From Aminobacter anthyllidis (GTDB lineage Bacteria > Pseudomonadota > Alphaproteobacteria > Rhizobiales > Rhizobiaceae), in NCBI RefSeq assembly GCF_018555685.1, contig NZ_JAFLWW010000001.1, forward strand, positions 372,001 to 436,000: a DNA stretch of 64,000 nucleotides, in the 5' to 3' direction. Each line of letters opens with the position of its first letter. The first letter of the stretch is position 1. Below, piece by piece: positions 57,005 through 63,614 of this stretch. Under the pieces are notes generated by a model. It was not told the DNA's origin, did no database searches, and saw only the letters and a list, made by a program, of their open reading frames with translations. The translations under genes and the position numbers were made by a program.

Positions 57005-57022
57005 TCTGTAGTAGGACTTAAT
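57005..57022 (-). promoter_or_regulatory. Candidate phage RNA polymerase promoter of the late (head and tail) operon
   Basis: ATTAAGTCCTACTAC (57022-57008, minus strand) followed by AGAACACAAC is identical over 15 bases to the element at 36,724. It stands immediately after a terminator and 15-30 bases before the first late gene, the expected place of a class III promoter. Confidence 0.55.
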
Positions 57023-57023
57023 G

Positions 57024-57052
57024 AAAAAGGGGAGCAACCTCAGTCACTCCCC
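57024..57052 (-). terminator. Rho-independent terminator between replication and late genes
   Basis: On the minus strand GGGGAG and CTCCCC form a 6-bp stem, extended by weak pairs, around a loop ACTGAGGTTG-like sequence; TTTTTC follows and leads straight into the promoter at 57,022. It would end the DNA-metabolism transcript. Confidence 0.7.
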
Positions 57053-57059
57053 TAAATCA

Positions 57060-57422
57060 TCAGCGCGGATCGAACATGAATTCGTAGGTGTTGAGGTATC
57101 TGACGCGATGTTCTTCGCCCCACCTCCAGCCATCCCCTCGGGTCATGACGACCGGAGGGAGGCCCGGGCGCACGGATCGAAGGTGTCGGATCGCGGCCTC
57201 GGCGGCTGCGGTCGTTACCTTGATCTGGAACCCGGAGGCGGCGATTTCTGCAGGGGACCCCAGCTGCCATTGGCGTATGGGTTCGAGATCATCCCACTCG
57301 GCAGCGAGCCTCTTGCACCACTCATCGAACTCGCCGTCCGATACTGTCGTCTCGGCCAATCCGTAGTAGAGCATGGAAGCCATGACGGCCTGTCGAGCGA
57401 CCCAATCGATGCTTCGGGTCAA
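57060..57422 (-). CDS. 120-residue protein with a ligase Ia-like N-terminal motif
   Basis: The gene overlaps the DUF3310 gene by four bases. The N-terminal region 'MASMLYYGLAETTVSDGEFDEWCKRLAAEWDDLEP' resembles the nicotinamide-binding Ia domain of NAD-dependent DNA ligases, whose pattern is YY-x-L-x-x-x-x-(I/V)-S-D-x-E-(F/Y)-D. The rest is a separate small alpha/beta part ('SGFQIKVTTAAAEAAIRHLRSVRPG'). No adenylation domain follows. It may use the Ia-like fold for another purpose. Function unknown. Confidence 0.5.
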   Translation of the reverse strand: MTRSIDWVARQAVMASMLYYGLAETTVSDGEFDEWCKRLAAEWDDLEPIRQWQLGSPAEIAASGFQIKVTTAAAEAAIRHLRSVRPGLPPVVMTRGDGWRWGEEHRVRYLNTYEFMFDPR

Positions 57423-57751
57423 GCCTTGCCCCGTTCGAACTCGATCAGGAGGTCAAGACAATGTCGAGCTTTTTCAAGGTCTTCGATGCCATTCTTAGAG
57501 CGGAACCTTGAGACGTACTTGACGATGGTGTGCTGACAAGCGTCGAGGCCATTAGCCATCGAATAGGTCATCGGCTGGATCGCCATGTCCTTGTAGTGAC
57601 TGCCGCCGACCTGGGTGTCCAAGGCGGGGAGCTTGGGGGCGTCGTTGAACGACTGGCGGATCGGAAAGGGTGTCCCGCAGCCGCCTGGGTTCCGGCACAG
57701 TTCGCCGAACTCAGCACCGCAGATGCGGCACTTCACTTCTTCGGTTCCCAA
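57419..57751 (-). CDS. DUF3310-domain protein with N-terminal zinc ribbon
   Basis: The 110-residue protein begins with 'VKCRICGAEFGELCRNPGGCG' (four Cys, a zinc-ribbon-like unit). A DUF3310 domain follows ('GGSHYKDMAIQPMTYSMANGLDACQHTIVKYVSRFRSKNGIEDLEKARHCLDLLIE'). DUF3310 is widespread in phages and occurs in T7 gp1.7, a nucleotide kinase-related protein. It overlaps the exonuclease gene by 19 bases. A role in nucleotide metabolism is inferred. Confidence 0.75.
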   Translation of the reverse strand: MGTEEVKCRICGAEFGELCRNPGGCGTPFPIRQSFNDAPKLPALDTQVGGSHYKDMAIQPMTYSMANGLDACQHTIVKYVSRFRSKNGIEDLEKARHCLDLLIEFERGKA

Positions 57752-58542
57752 AGTTTGATTTCTCCATTCACGTAATCCTCGGCGCGGAGGATTTTGGCGA
57801 GCCGAGCCTGATGCAGGGCATCCTTCGGCTTGAGACCAGCGCGTCGATAGAACGACAGCACGGTCTTCCAGGGGGTCTCCGAGGGGATTTCCTCCCAGCG
57901 GATTTCGGTCTCGCCCTTGCGCGGACCACGCTTCAGAACGTGTTCGGTCGGCCAGAGCTTGATCTTGTCGGCGAGCGCCTTGTTGGCGGTCTCTTTGCCC
58001 ACACCGGGACAGCCGTGGTAGCCGTCCGTGGGGTCACCCGCGAGTATCTGGAAGAGGTGGAAGCGGTCGCCTTCCTCTTCGGTGATCTCGATGACTTCGT
58101 CGTCCCTGATCTGGAAACCGGGGATTTGCTTGAGGTCCTTGTCGAGGGTCCAGATGCACGTCGACCCCGGCTCCGCAGATGTCTGCATGATACCGAGGGT
58201 GTCGTCAGCTTCCAGAAGGGGCAACCGGTGGGTCGGGTACTGCCGCTCGATCTCTTCGATCACCGACCAGTAGGCCAGGGGTTTGCGGCTCTCTTTTCGG
58301 TTCGACTTGTACTCAGGGTCGACAATGGTCTTGCGCCAGTTTTCCTCGGCGGAGAACACGAAGACCACGTCATCAGTCCCGGCGATATCAGTGATGTCAG
58401 CCAGGGTCTCCTGCATGACGAACCATGCGTCCTCAAAGGACGAGAACAGGATGTGGTACCGGTCGAGAAAGCGGGTGTCCTTCTCGACAGCGATACAGGA
58501 ACGGTGGACGATCATGTCCCCGTCGATCAGCAGTTTGGTCAA
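57733..58542 (-). CDS. 5'-3' exonuclease (T7 gp6-like)
   Basis: The 269-residue protein has FEN/PIN-type acidic motifs: 'LLIDGDMIVHRS' (Asp7, Asp9), 'WRKTIVDPEYKSNRKESRKPLAYW' as in T7 gp6, 'LEADDTLG', 'TLDKDLKQIP' and 'LFQILAGDPTDGYHGCPGVG' (DxTDxxxGxxGxG). T7 gp6 removes primers and degrades host DNA. Length and order after the polymerase match. Confidence 0.9.
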   Translation of the reverse strand: MTKLLIDGDMIVHRSCIAVEKDTRFLDRYHILFSSFEDAWFVMQETLADITDIAGTDDVVFVFSAEENWRKTIVDPEYKSNRKESRKPLAYWSVIEEIERQYPTHRLPLLEADDTLGIMQTSAEPGSTCIWTLDKDLKQIPGFQIRDDEVIEITEEEGDRFHLFQILAGDPTDGYHGCPGVGKETANKALADKIKLWPTEHVLKRGPRKGETEIRWEEIPSETPWKTVLSFYRRAGLKPKDALHQARLAKILRAEDYVNGEIKLWEPKK

Positions 58543-58574
58543 AGTTGTTCCGTGGGTGAATTAAGGGGCTGAAG

Positions 58575-58772
58575 ATGGCCGAGAAGCCAAGAGACATCCG
58601 TCACGGCGACAGGATTACAATCGAGGTTGAGATCGTGAACACTTGGGATGACGGACGGATCACGTTCCGCCTGTATGGCTATGACAGCCCGATCACGATC
58701 CCGGAGGACTCGCCTAATATTGTTGGCGTGATCCCGACAAGCCCGTCGAGGCAGAAGGGACGAAGGCGTTGA
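58575..58772 (+). CDS. 65-residue plus-strand protein, paralogue of the 27,202 gene of element 1
   Basis: ATG at 58575 with AGGGGCTGAAG upstream. The product MAEKPRDIRHGDRITIEVEIV... has a beta-rich centre and ends PTSPSRQKGRRR. It matches the element 1 protein at 48 of 65 positions with no gap. It lies against the surrounding replication operon, convergent to the small gene at 58,776. The two copies in different phages suggest a selectable cargo or exclusion function. No family recognised. Confidence 0.7.
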   Translation: MAEKPRDIRHGDRITIEVEIVNTWDDGRITFRLYGYDSPITIPEDSPNIVGVIPTSPSRQKGRRR

Positions 58773-58775
58773 ACA

Positions 58776-58955
58776 TCATGCGGGGTCCCTCAGGTGGATC
58801 GTCTCACGGGTTTCCCTGACGATCCTCTTAGCGGTGCGGCGGTGGTAGTAGCTCGCCTCCACCGCGTTCAGGGCCTCCTCGTCGGTCTCTGCCTGGAGGA
58901 GCATTCGGCCGTTCGAGGAAATCGCGTAGTAACGAATGTCAACGTTATCAACCAT
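58776..58955 (-). CDS. 59-residue protein, unknown function
   Basis: The ATG at 58955 follows the DNA polymerase stop directly. The product (MVDNVDIRYYAISSNGRMLLQAETDEEALNAVEASYYHRRTAKRIV...) has a beta hairpin, a helix and a basic strand, resembling small ferredoxin-like host-interaction proteins. The short gap and coupling support it. Confidence 0.55.
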   Translation of the reverse strand: MVDNVDIRYYAISSNGRMLLQAETDEEALNAVEASYYHRRTAKRIVRETRETIHLRDPA

Positions 58956-60971
58956 TTAGTGGCAGTCCTTCCAGTTGTTTCCGATTTTGAATTCGCCGGT
59001 CAGCGGGACACGAATGCCCAGCTTCTCACCAGCGATCCTGATGGCTTCGATGCAGAGGTCGCCGACGATGGACTTGTGGACCCTGACGGTCTCGCCCTTG
59101 TCGTTGACGGTGTCGTAGCTCTCGTCCAGGTCGGTCTCGATCTCCATTTGGAGTTCGTCGTGGACCCAGATGACGAGGCGGACCTTGTGGTAGAGCCCAT
59201 GGTCCCGAAGGAGCCTTACGAACTCGACGATCCACTGCTTACACACCAGGGCACCTGCGGATTGCAGGAGGGTGTTGAGGGCAGCGTGGTCACTGCGGAT
59301 GTGCAGGAGACGACCGTCGAGGCCCTTTAGGTGCCCCTTGGAGTTCGCGGCTTTCTTGACGCCGTCGATCAGCTTCTTGAGGGCCGGAACCTTCTTGAAG
59401 AACTTCGCCTTGATGGCTCGACCGGCCATGCGACCCTTGCCGATGATCGACCCGATCTTCCCGTCGCCAGCCCCGTAGAGGAAGGCGTAGATGAAGGTCT
59501 TGGCCTGACCACGGGTGCTGAGCCCAGCTGCGTGTTGGTTGACCGTGTGAACGTCGCCGTTGATGACTTCATTCGCATAGGCACCACCGTCATGCTTCGC
59601 CATGAAGTGGCCGAGCATTCGCAGTTCGAGACCGGACACGTCGCAGCCCAGCTGCTTGGTCTTGCCCGGGGTCGCTGTGAACAACGTGCGGCACTCAGGA
59701 CCAAACTCTGCGTCACAGGCAGGTACCTGGGCGAGGTTCGGGCTGGAGTGCGTGGCGCGTCCAGTGACGGCACCATTGGTCGTGATGTTGCAGCGAATGC
59801 GTCCATCGGGGTCGACCTTGGCAAGCCATGCGTTGTCGCCTTCAGCCAGCTGGCCGATGCGCTTCTGCACCGTCATGAAGCGGGTGAGTTCTTTCGCTTC
59901 GGGATAGGGGAGTTCGCCGAGGACCGTTTCGTCGACCTTGGGTTTCCCCGAGGGTGTGAACTCCCTGGGCTTCCAGCCGTGCAGCTTGGTGAGCCGGTCG
60001 GAGATTTGGTCTCGGCTGTTCGGGTTGAAAACCTGCAGCTTGATCTTGGTGTAGGGATAGCCCTCGAACGGGGTCACCTTCCGCCGCTTGACGATGGGGT
60101 TACCCTCGTCGTCGAAACCGGCAACGCGATCCTCGTAGTAGGGCTCACCCTCGACGCCGCAGTAGCCCATTTTCTTGTTGGGCTTCTTGGGGACCCGAGG
60201 GCCACCATCGGCGACATACCAGGGCTTAAAGATCGAGCGGAGGCTATCCTCCATCTCGGCACGTTTGCCCGACAGCTGGGCAAGGAGCCCTTCGGCGGCG
60301 ACCGTGTCGAAACGGTAGCCATTGCGCTCCATCTCGGCGATGACGAAGCAGACCTGGTGCTCCAGATCGAGCGCTTGGATGCTGTAGTTTTTCGAGACGA
60401 TCAGTTCGTAGAAGTCGAGGGTGACATCAACGTCCTGCTCGCAGTAGTCCTGCATTTCGACGGACCATTCGGCCCAGACGAGTTCCGAAATCCTCGCGGC
60501 GTCTTTCCGGGGATCAAGCCCCAACTCCGCGACGATCTGGGCCTCTCTGACTTCCGAGAAGTCGCCCTTCCAGTTTCCTAAGCGGTGACCCCAGGCCTCA
60601 AGCGAGTGCCAACCGGCAAGCTTGGGGGTCAGGGAGGTCCTTCCGGCCCTGATCTTGGCCATGTCGGTGTCGACAAGGTTCGTCCAGATCAGGCGCGAGG
60701 CGACGATGGTGTCGAACACCTTTTCTTCGTCGTACTGGAACCACGGGTAGACCTTCTGGAGAGCCGGAAGGTCGAACTTGATGATGTTGTGGCCGACGAT
60801 CAGGTCGGCTTCCATCAAGCGCCGAACGCCTTCGGCAATCGGGCGGTAACCCGGCTGGTCAGCGTAGGAGGTCCGCTCTCGGGTCACGACATTCGTGATG
60901 ACCAGGGAGTGAACTTTCGTCAGAGTTTGCAGTAGTCCGTTGGTCTCGATGTCGAAACCGAGGATGACCAT
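58956..60971 (-). CDS. DNA polymerase, family A (T7 gp5-like)
   Basis: The 671-residue protein has a 3'-5' exonuclease domain with DIET (Asp7, Glu9), 'VGHNIIKFDLPAL' and 'YCEQDVDVT'. The polymerase domain carries motif A 'GCDVSGLELRMLG', motif B 'RGQAKTFIYAFLYGAG' and motif C 'WVHDELQ'. A stretch around residues 255-330 ('NKKMGYCGVEGEPYYEDRVAGFDDEGNP') occupies the place between exonuclease and thumb. T7 gp5 needs host thioredoxin; whether this one does cannot be read. Length is close to T7 (704). Confidence 0.95.
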   Translation of the reverse strand: MVILGFDIETNGLLQTLTKVHSLVITNVVTRERTSYADQPGYRPIAEGVRRLMEADLIVGHNIIKFDLPALQKVYPWFQYDEEKVFDTIVASRLIWTNLVDTDMAKIRAGRTSLTPKLAGWHSLEAWGHRLGNWKGDFSEVREAQIVAELGLDPRKDAARISELVWAEWSVEMQDYCEQDVDVTLDFYELIVSKNYSIQALDLEHQVCFVIAEMERNGYRFDTVAAEGLLAQLSGKRAEMEDSLRSIFKPWYVADGGPRVPKKPNKKMGYCGVEGEPYYEDRVAGFDDEGNPIVKRRKVTPFEGYPYTKIKLQVFNPNSRDQISDRLTKLHGWKPREFTPSGKPKVDETVLGELPYPEAKELTRFMTVQKRIGQLAEGDNAWLAKVDPDGRIRCNITTNGAVTGRATHSSPNLAQVPACDAEFGPECRTLFTATPGKTKQLGCDVSGLELRMLGHFMAKHDGGAYANEVINGDVHTVNQHAAGLSTRGQAKTFIYAFLYGAGDGKIGSIIGKGRMAGRAIKAKFFKKVPALKKLIDGVKKAANSKGHLKGLDGRLLHIRSDHAALNTLLQSAGALVCKQWIVEFVRLLRDHGLYHKVRLVIWVHDELQMEIETDLDESYDTVNDKGETVRVHKSIVGDLCIEAIRIAGEKLGIRVPLTGEFKIGNNWKDCH

Positions 60972-60982
60972 CGGGTCTCCGA

Positions 60983-61081
60983 TCAGCGGGGGATCGAGGG
61001 CATCGTGGTGAACACGAACGCCAGCAGTAGGAGGATGACCAAAGTGGCCAGAGCCTCCGAGAAGCTGTGGGAAGCTTTCAC
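60983..61081 (-). CDS. 32-residue membrane protein upstream of the polymerase
   Basis: GTG at 61081 overlaps the preceding stop (GTGA) and the gene ends 12 bases before the polymerase ATG. The product has one hydrophobic helix (ALATLVILLLLAFVFTTM). Coupling and position support translation. Function unknown. Confidence 0.45.
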   Translation of the reverse strand: MKASHSFSEALATLVILLLLAFVFTTMPSIPR

Positions 61082-61308
61082 TCGGCGTGTTCGCCGGTCT
61101 TGGTGACTTGCTCGAACTGGGACCTGAAGAAGTCGCGCTCGGCGATCAGCTGATCGACCTGGGTGACCAGCTTGTCATGCCGAAGGGACCACTCCCGCAC
61201 GACCTTGTTCAGTTCCTTTTCGAAGCCCCGGAAGAGGCTGCGAACGATGTCGCGCTCGATGTCGTCGTCGAAGCAATCCAGGAGGACCTTCTTGAGGATC
61301 GCTTCCAT
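61078..61308 (-). CDS. 76-residue coiled-coil protein
   Basis: ATG at 61308 overlaps the upstream stop (TAATG). The product (MEAILKKVLLDCFDDDIERDIVRSLFRGFEKELNKVVREW...) is a long charged helix with a two-Phe centre, probably a coiled coil. It lies in the replication gene cluster. The longer upstream ORF is a shadow. Function unknown. Confidence 0.55.
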   Translation of the reverse strand: MEAILKKVLLDCFDDDIERDIVRSLFRGFEKELNKVVREWSLRHDKLVTQVDQLIAERDFFRSQFEQVTKTGEHAE

Positions 61309-61664
61309 TATCGCGGTCCATCCACGAGGAAGTATCGCGTGTATTCTTGGCCGGTGGTCTTGTGCTTGCGCATTTCGCCCCGGAGCCGGTAGCCGAGGTC
61401 CCGAAGGTCCGTGAGGCGGCGATGGAAGCTCTGGATGCCATAGTCCAGGTAGGCCTCTCGCTGCGTGATCGAGCCGTTTGCCTTCAGGTGTTTCAGTATC
61501 TTTTCGACTTGCGTCATTTGGGTACGTCCTTTCCACCCCGGGGCACCCTCAAGGGCCCGGGCGGTCTTCGTTGCTTCGATGTATTGGGGGATCAGTCGGG
61601 GATCGTCGGTGGCCTCAAGGACCAGCCGCTCGGCTAAGGCAAAGATGGCGTCATCCGGGGACAA
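61308..61664 (-). CDS. HTH_39-like winged-helix protein
   Basis: The frame has a TTG start at 61664 overlapping the upstream gene and an ATG at 61517 with AAAGGA upstream. The latter would give only the 69-residue DNA-binding part. The C-terminal domain ('EKILKHLKANGSITQREAYLDYGIQSFHRRLTDLRDLGYRLRGEMRKHKTTGQEYTRYFL') matches the pattern of the 31,549 protein. This is the helix-turn-helix type common in phage genomes. It may regulate replication or early transcription. Confidence 0.6.
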   Translation of the reverse strand: MSPDDAIFALAERLVLEATDDPRLIPQYIEATKTARALEGAPGWKGRTQMTQVEKILKHLKANGSITQREAYLDYGIQSFHRRLTDLRDLGYRLRGEMRKHKTTGQEYTRYFLVDGPR

Positions 61665-61938
61665 CGCCGCTTAGGGGCTTCGTCGTGTGGTACTCCACCA
61701 CGGCCACCAGCTTGGTGTGTGGGAAGACCTCGGCGGGGCCGTCGAACTCAAGCTCACGGATGCCGTGGTACTCGCCGTCGCCGGAAACCTGATAGCCGAC
61801 GCGCCAGAAGCGGCCCGTCAGTTCGTCCTTGTAGACCTCGGTGACGTTGTTGCCGTGTCGCCAGCTGTCGTCGATGTCGCGGTGGACGCGGGACATGACG
61901 TCCTCGCGCCAGAGTTCGCGGAACTCTTGTGGGGTCAT
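61651..61938 (-). CDS. 95-residue protein between helicase and HTH genes
   Basis: ATG at 61938 overlaps the helicase stop (TAATG). The product starts with a helix (MTPQEFRELWREDVMSRVHRDIDDSWRHGNNVTEVYKDELTGRFWRVGY). It continues as a beta sheet ('YHGIRELEFDGPAEVFPHTKLVAVVEY'). The fold is reminiscent of small phage proteins near T7 gene 4, but no family can be named. Confidence 0.55.
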   Translation of the reverse strand: MTPQEFRELWREDVMSRVHRDIDDSWRHGNNVTEVYKDELTGRFWRVGYQVSGDGEYHGIRELEFDGPAEVFPHTKLVAVVEYHTTKPLSGVVPG

Positions 61939-63614
61939 TAGTATTCTCCGTTGTTGTCTTCGTTATCGAAGGCATCTGTTGAAATGGATTTGGGGTCGAC
62001 GCCCTTGACGAGGCGTCCAGTCGTGTCTTCGAACAGCAGAAAATCCGCGGTGCCCGTTCGGCCAGTCTTGCGGCACTTCAGGACCGAGACGGTCGACGTG
62101 TTCTTGGCGATGTCGCTGTCGGCCTGTTGGTCTCGGGAGATCGCGAAGACGCCGTTGGACAACTGCTTGATGCCACCAGAACCCCGGAGGTCATCCAGGG
62201 TGGGCACAGCGCCGTTCTCGAACGACTTGCCGCCGCCTGGGGGTTTCCGCAGGTGACTGATCAGGCCGATGTAGATGTCGAGTTCGACGGTGAGCGACTT
62301 CAGCTTGTGCATGATCGAGTCGATACGCTTACGTTCGTCATCGCCGGGAGCTTCGGATACGAGAATTGACAAGTGATCCAACCAGAAGATGCGGCACCCC
62401 ATCGCGTGGAGGTACCTGATGACGGAATAGAGGCTGTCGTCCTCCATCGAGCCGAAGGCGTCGTACAGCTGGAACCTCGGGGCACCCTGGTCATCGGTCG
62501 AGAGGAATAGCTCCTCGGCGGCCTTCTGGTACTCGGGGGTGTCCTTGAAGTCGGGGTCGTCGACTGTGAAACGCTTGCCGACCCGGATGGCGATCAGATC
62601 GTCTCCGGTGTCCTCCAGGGGTTCCTCAAGGTGGATGAGGGCCTGATTGAACGGGGTCGTTTCGAAGTAGTGGTGCTGGAGGGTCTTGATGATCGTCGTC
62701 TTGCCCATGCCCGAACCGGAGGTCCAGGTGTCAAGCTCGCCGAACCGGATGCCGCCACCGGTCATGAAGTTCAGCAGGGCCATGATCTCGGGGTAGGCGA
62801 AGCTGGTGACCTTGGGTCTCGACTTCAGCCGCTCGATGATCTTGGAGCCGCTGACGATCCCCTCAGGGCGGTACTGCTTGGCACCCCAGATGGCGTCGGA
62901 AATCTTGGCCGACATACCGGCCTGGAGTAGGTCCGATGCATCCTTGTAGCCCTCGGGGGCCCAGGTGATCCAACACTTGCCCGGAGGCAGGAGCTTTTTG
63001 ACCTCGTTGACCGCCTTGCGGCCAGCCTCGTCGTTGTCGAAGAACAGGATGATCTTCTCGAACTTTAGGAGCCAGTCGAGGGAGTTGGTGATGTCCTTGG
63101 CGGCGTTACCTGCGCCGTTGACCAGGGAGACCACAGGCCACTTGTTCTGCTGGGTCTGGGAGACTGACAGCGCGTCAATCTCGCCCTCGGTGACCACCAC
63201 CTGCTTGCCGCCGTCTCGCCACAGCCATTGGCCGTAGAGACCCTTGACGGCCTTGTGGTTGATCCAGGGGAACTCCTTGTCGGGCGTCCTGATCTTCTGG
63301 GCGACCACAGCGCGGTCGTCGGAGAGATACTGGGCAATCTGACGGGGGTTCCCGTAGTAGTCGGCCTGGATGTAGGACCAGAACCGACAGGTCTCTTCAG
63401 TGATCCTGCGTTTGCCGAGGGCGGTATAGGACCCCCGCAGGAGGGCCGAGGACCCAGCAGTCCTCGGAGCCTCGTCGTCGATGCTCTCCACTTCGTCGGT
63501 GTTCCTACGGGTTCGGCATGAGTGGCAGAAGGTGTGGTCCGAGTAGATCGCCAGGGCGTCGGAGCTTCCGCAGTCGTCGCAAGGTTGGTGGGTTCGGATC
63601 GCGACTTCGCTCAA
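61938..63614 (-). CDS. Primase-helicase (T7 gp4-like)
   Basis: The start TTG at 63614 (AGGAAG upstream) overlaps the ligase-family stop; the longer ATG frame at 63752 reads through a shadow. The 558-residue protein has a Cys4 zinc-binding domain (Cys12, 15, 30, 33), a TOPRIM domain with 'VVTEGEIDA' (about 140) and 'FFDNDEAG' (about 190). A RecA-fold helicase carries Walker A 'GSGMGKTT' (about 305), 'IFWLDHLS' and 'GIKQLSNGVFAISRDQ'. It primes and unwinds DNA at the fork. Length matches gp4A (566). Confidence 0.93.
   Translation of the reverse strand: MSEVAIRTHQPCDDCGSSDALAIYSDHTFCHSCRTRRNTDEVESIDDEAPRTAGSSALLRGSYTALGKRRITEETCRFWSYIQADYYGNPRQIAQYLSDDRAVVAQKIRTPDKEFPWINHKAVKGLYGQWLWRDGGKQVVVTEGEIDALSVSQTQQNKWPVVSLVNGAGNAAKDITNSLDWLLKFEKIILFFDNDEAGRKAVNEVKKLLPPGKCWITWAPEGYKDASDLLQAGMSAKISDAIWGAKQYRPEGIVSGSKIIERLKSRPKVTSFAYPEIMALLNFMTGGGIRFGELDTWTSGSGMGKTTIIKTLQHHYFETTPFNQALIHLEEPLEDTGDDLIAIRVGKRFTVDDPDFKDTPEYQKAAEELFLSTDDQGAPRFQLYDAFGSMEDDSLYSVIRYLHAMGCRIFWLDHLSILVSEAPGDDERKRIDSIMHKLKSLTVELDIYIGLISHLRKPPGGGKSFENGAVPTLDDLRGSGGIKQLSNGVFAISRDQQADSDIAKNTSTVSVLKCRKTGRTGTADFLLFEDTTGRLVKGVDPKSISTDAFDNEDNNGEY

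Noticed and set aside
59331-60581. Plus-strand ORF of 416 residues opposite DNA polymerase
   Set aside because: Antisense shadow of a gene with clear catalytic motifs.
61012-61040. CCTCCTACTGCTGG as a further copy of the phage promoter
   Set aside because: It lies inside the 32-residue membrane ORF and codes for its Ile-Leu-Leu-Leu helix; upstream bases do not match.
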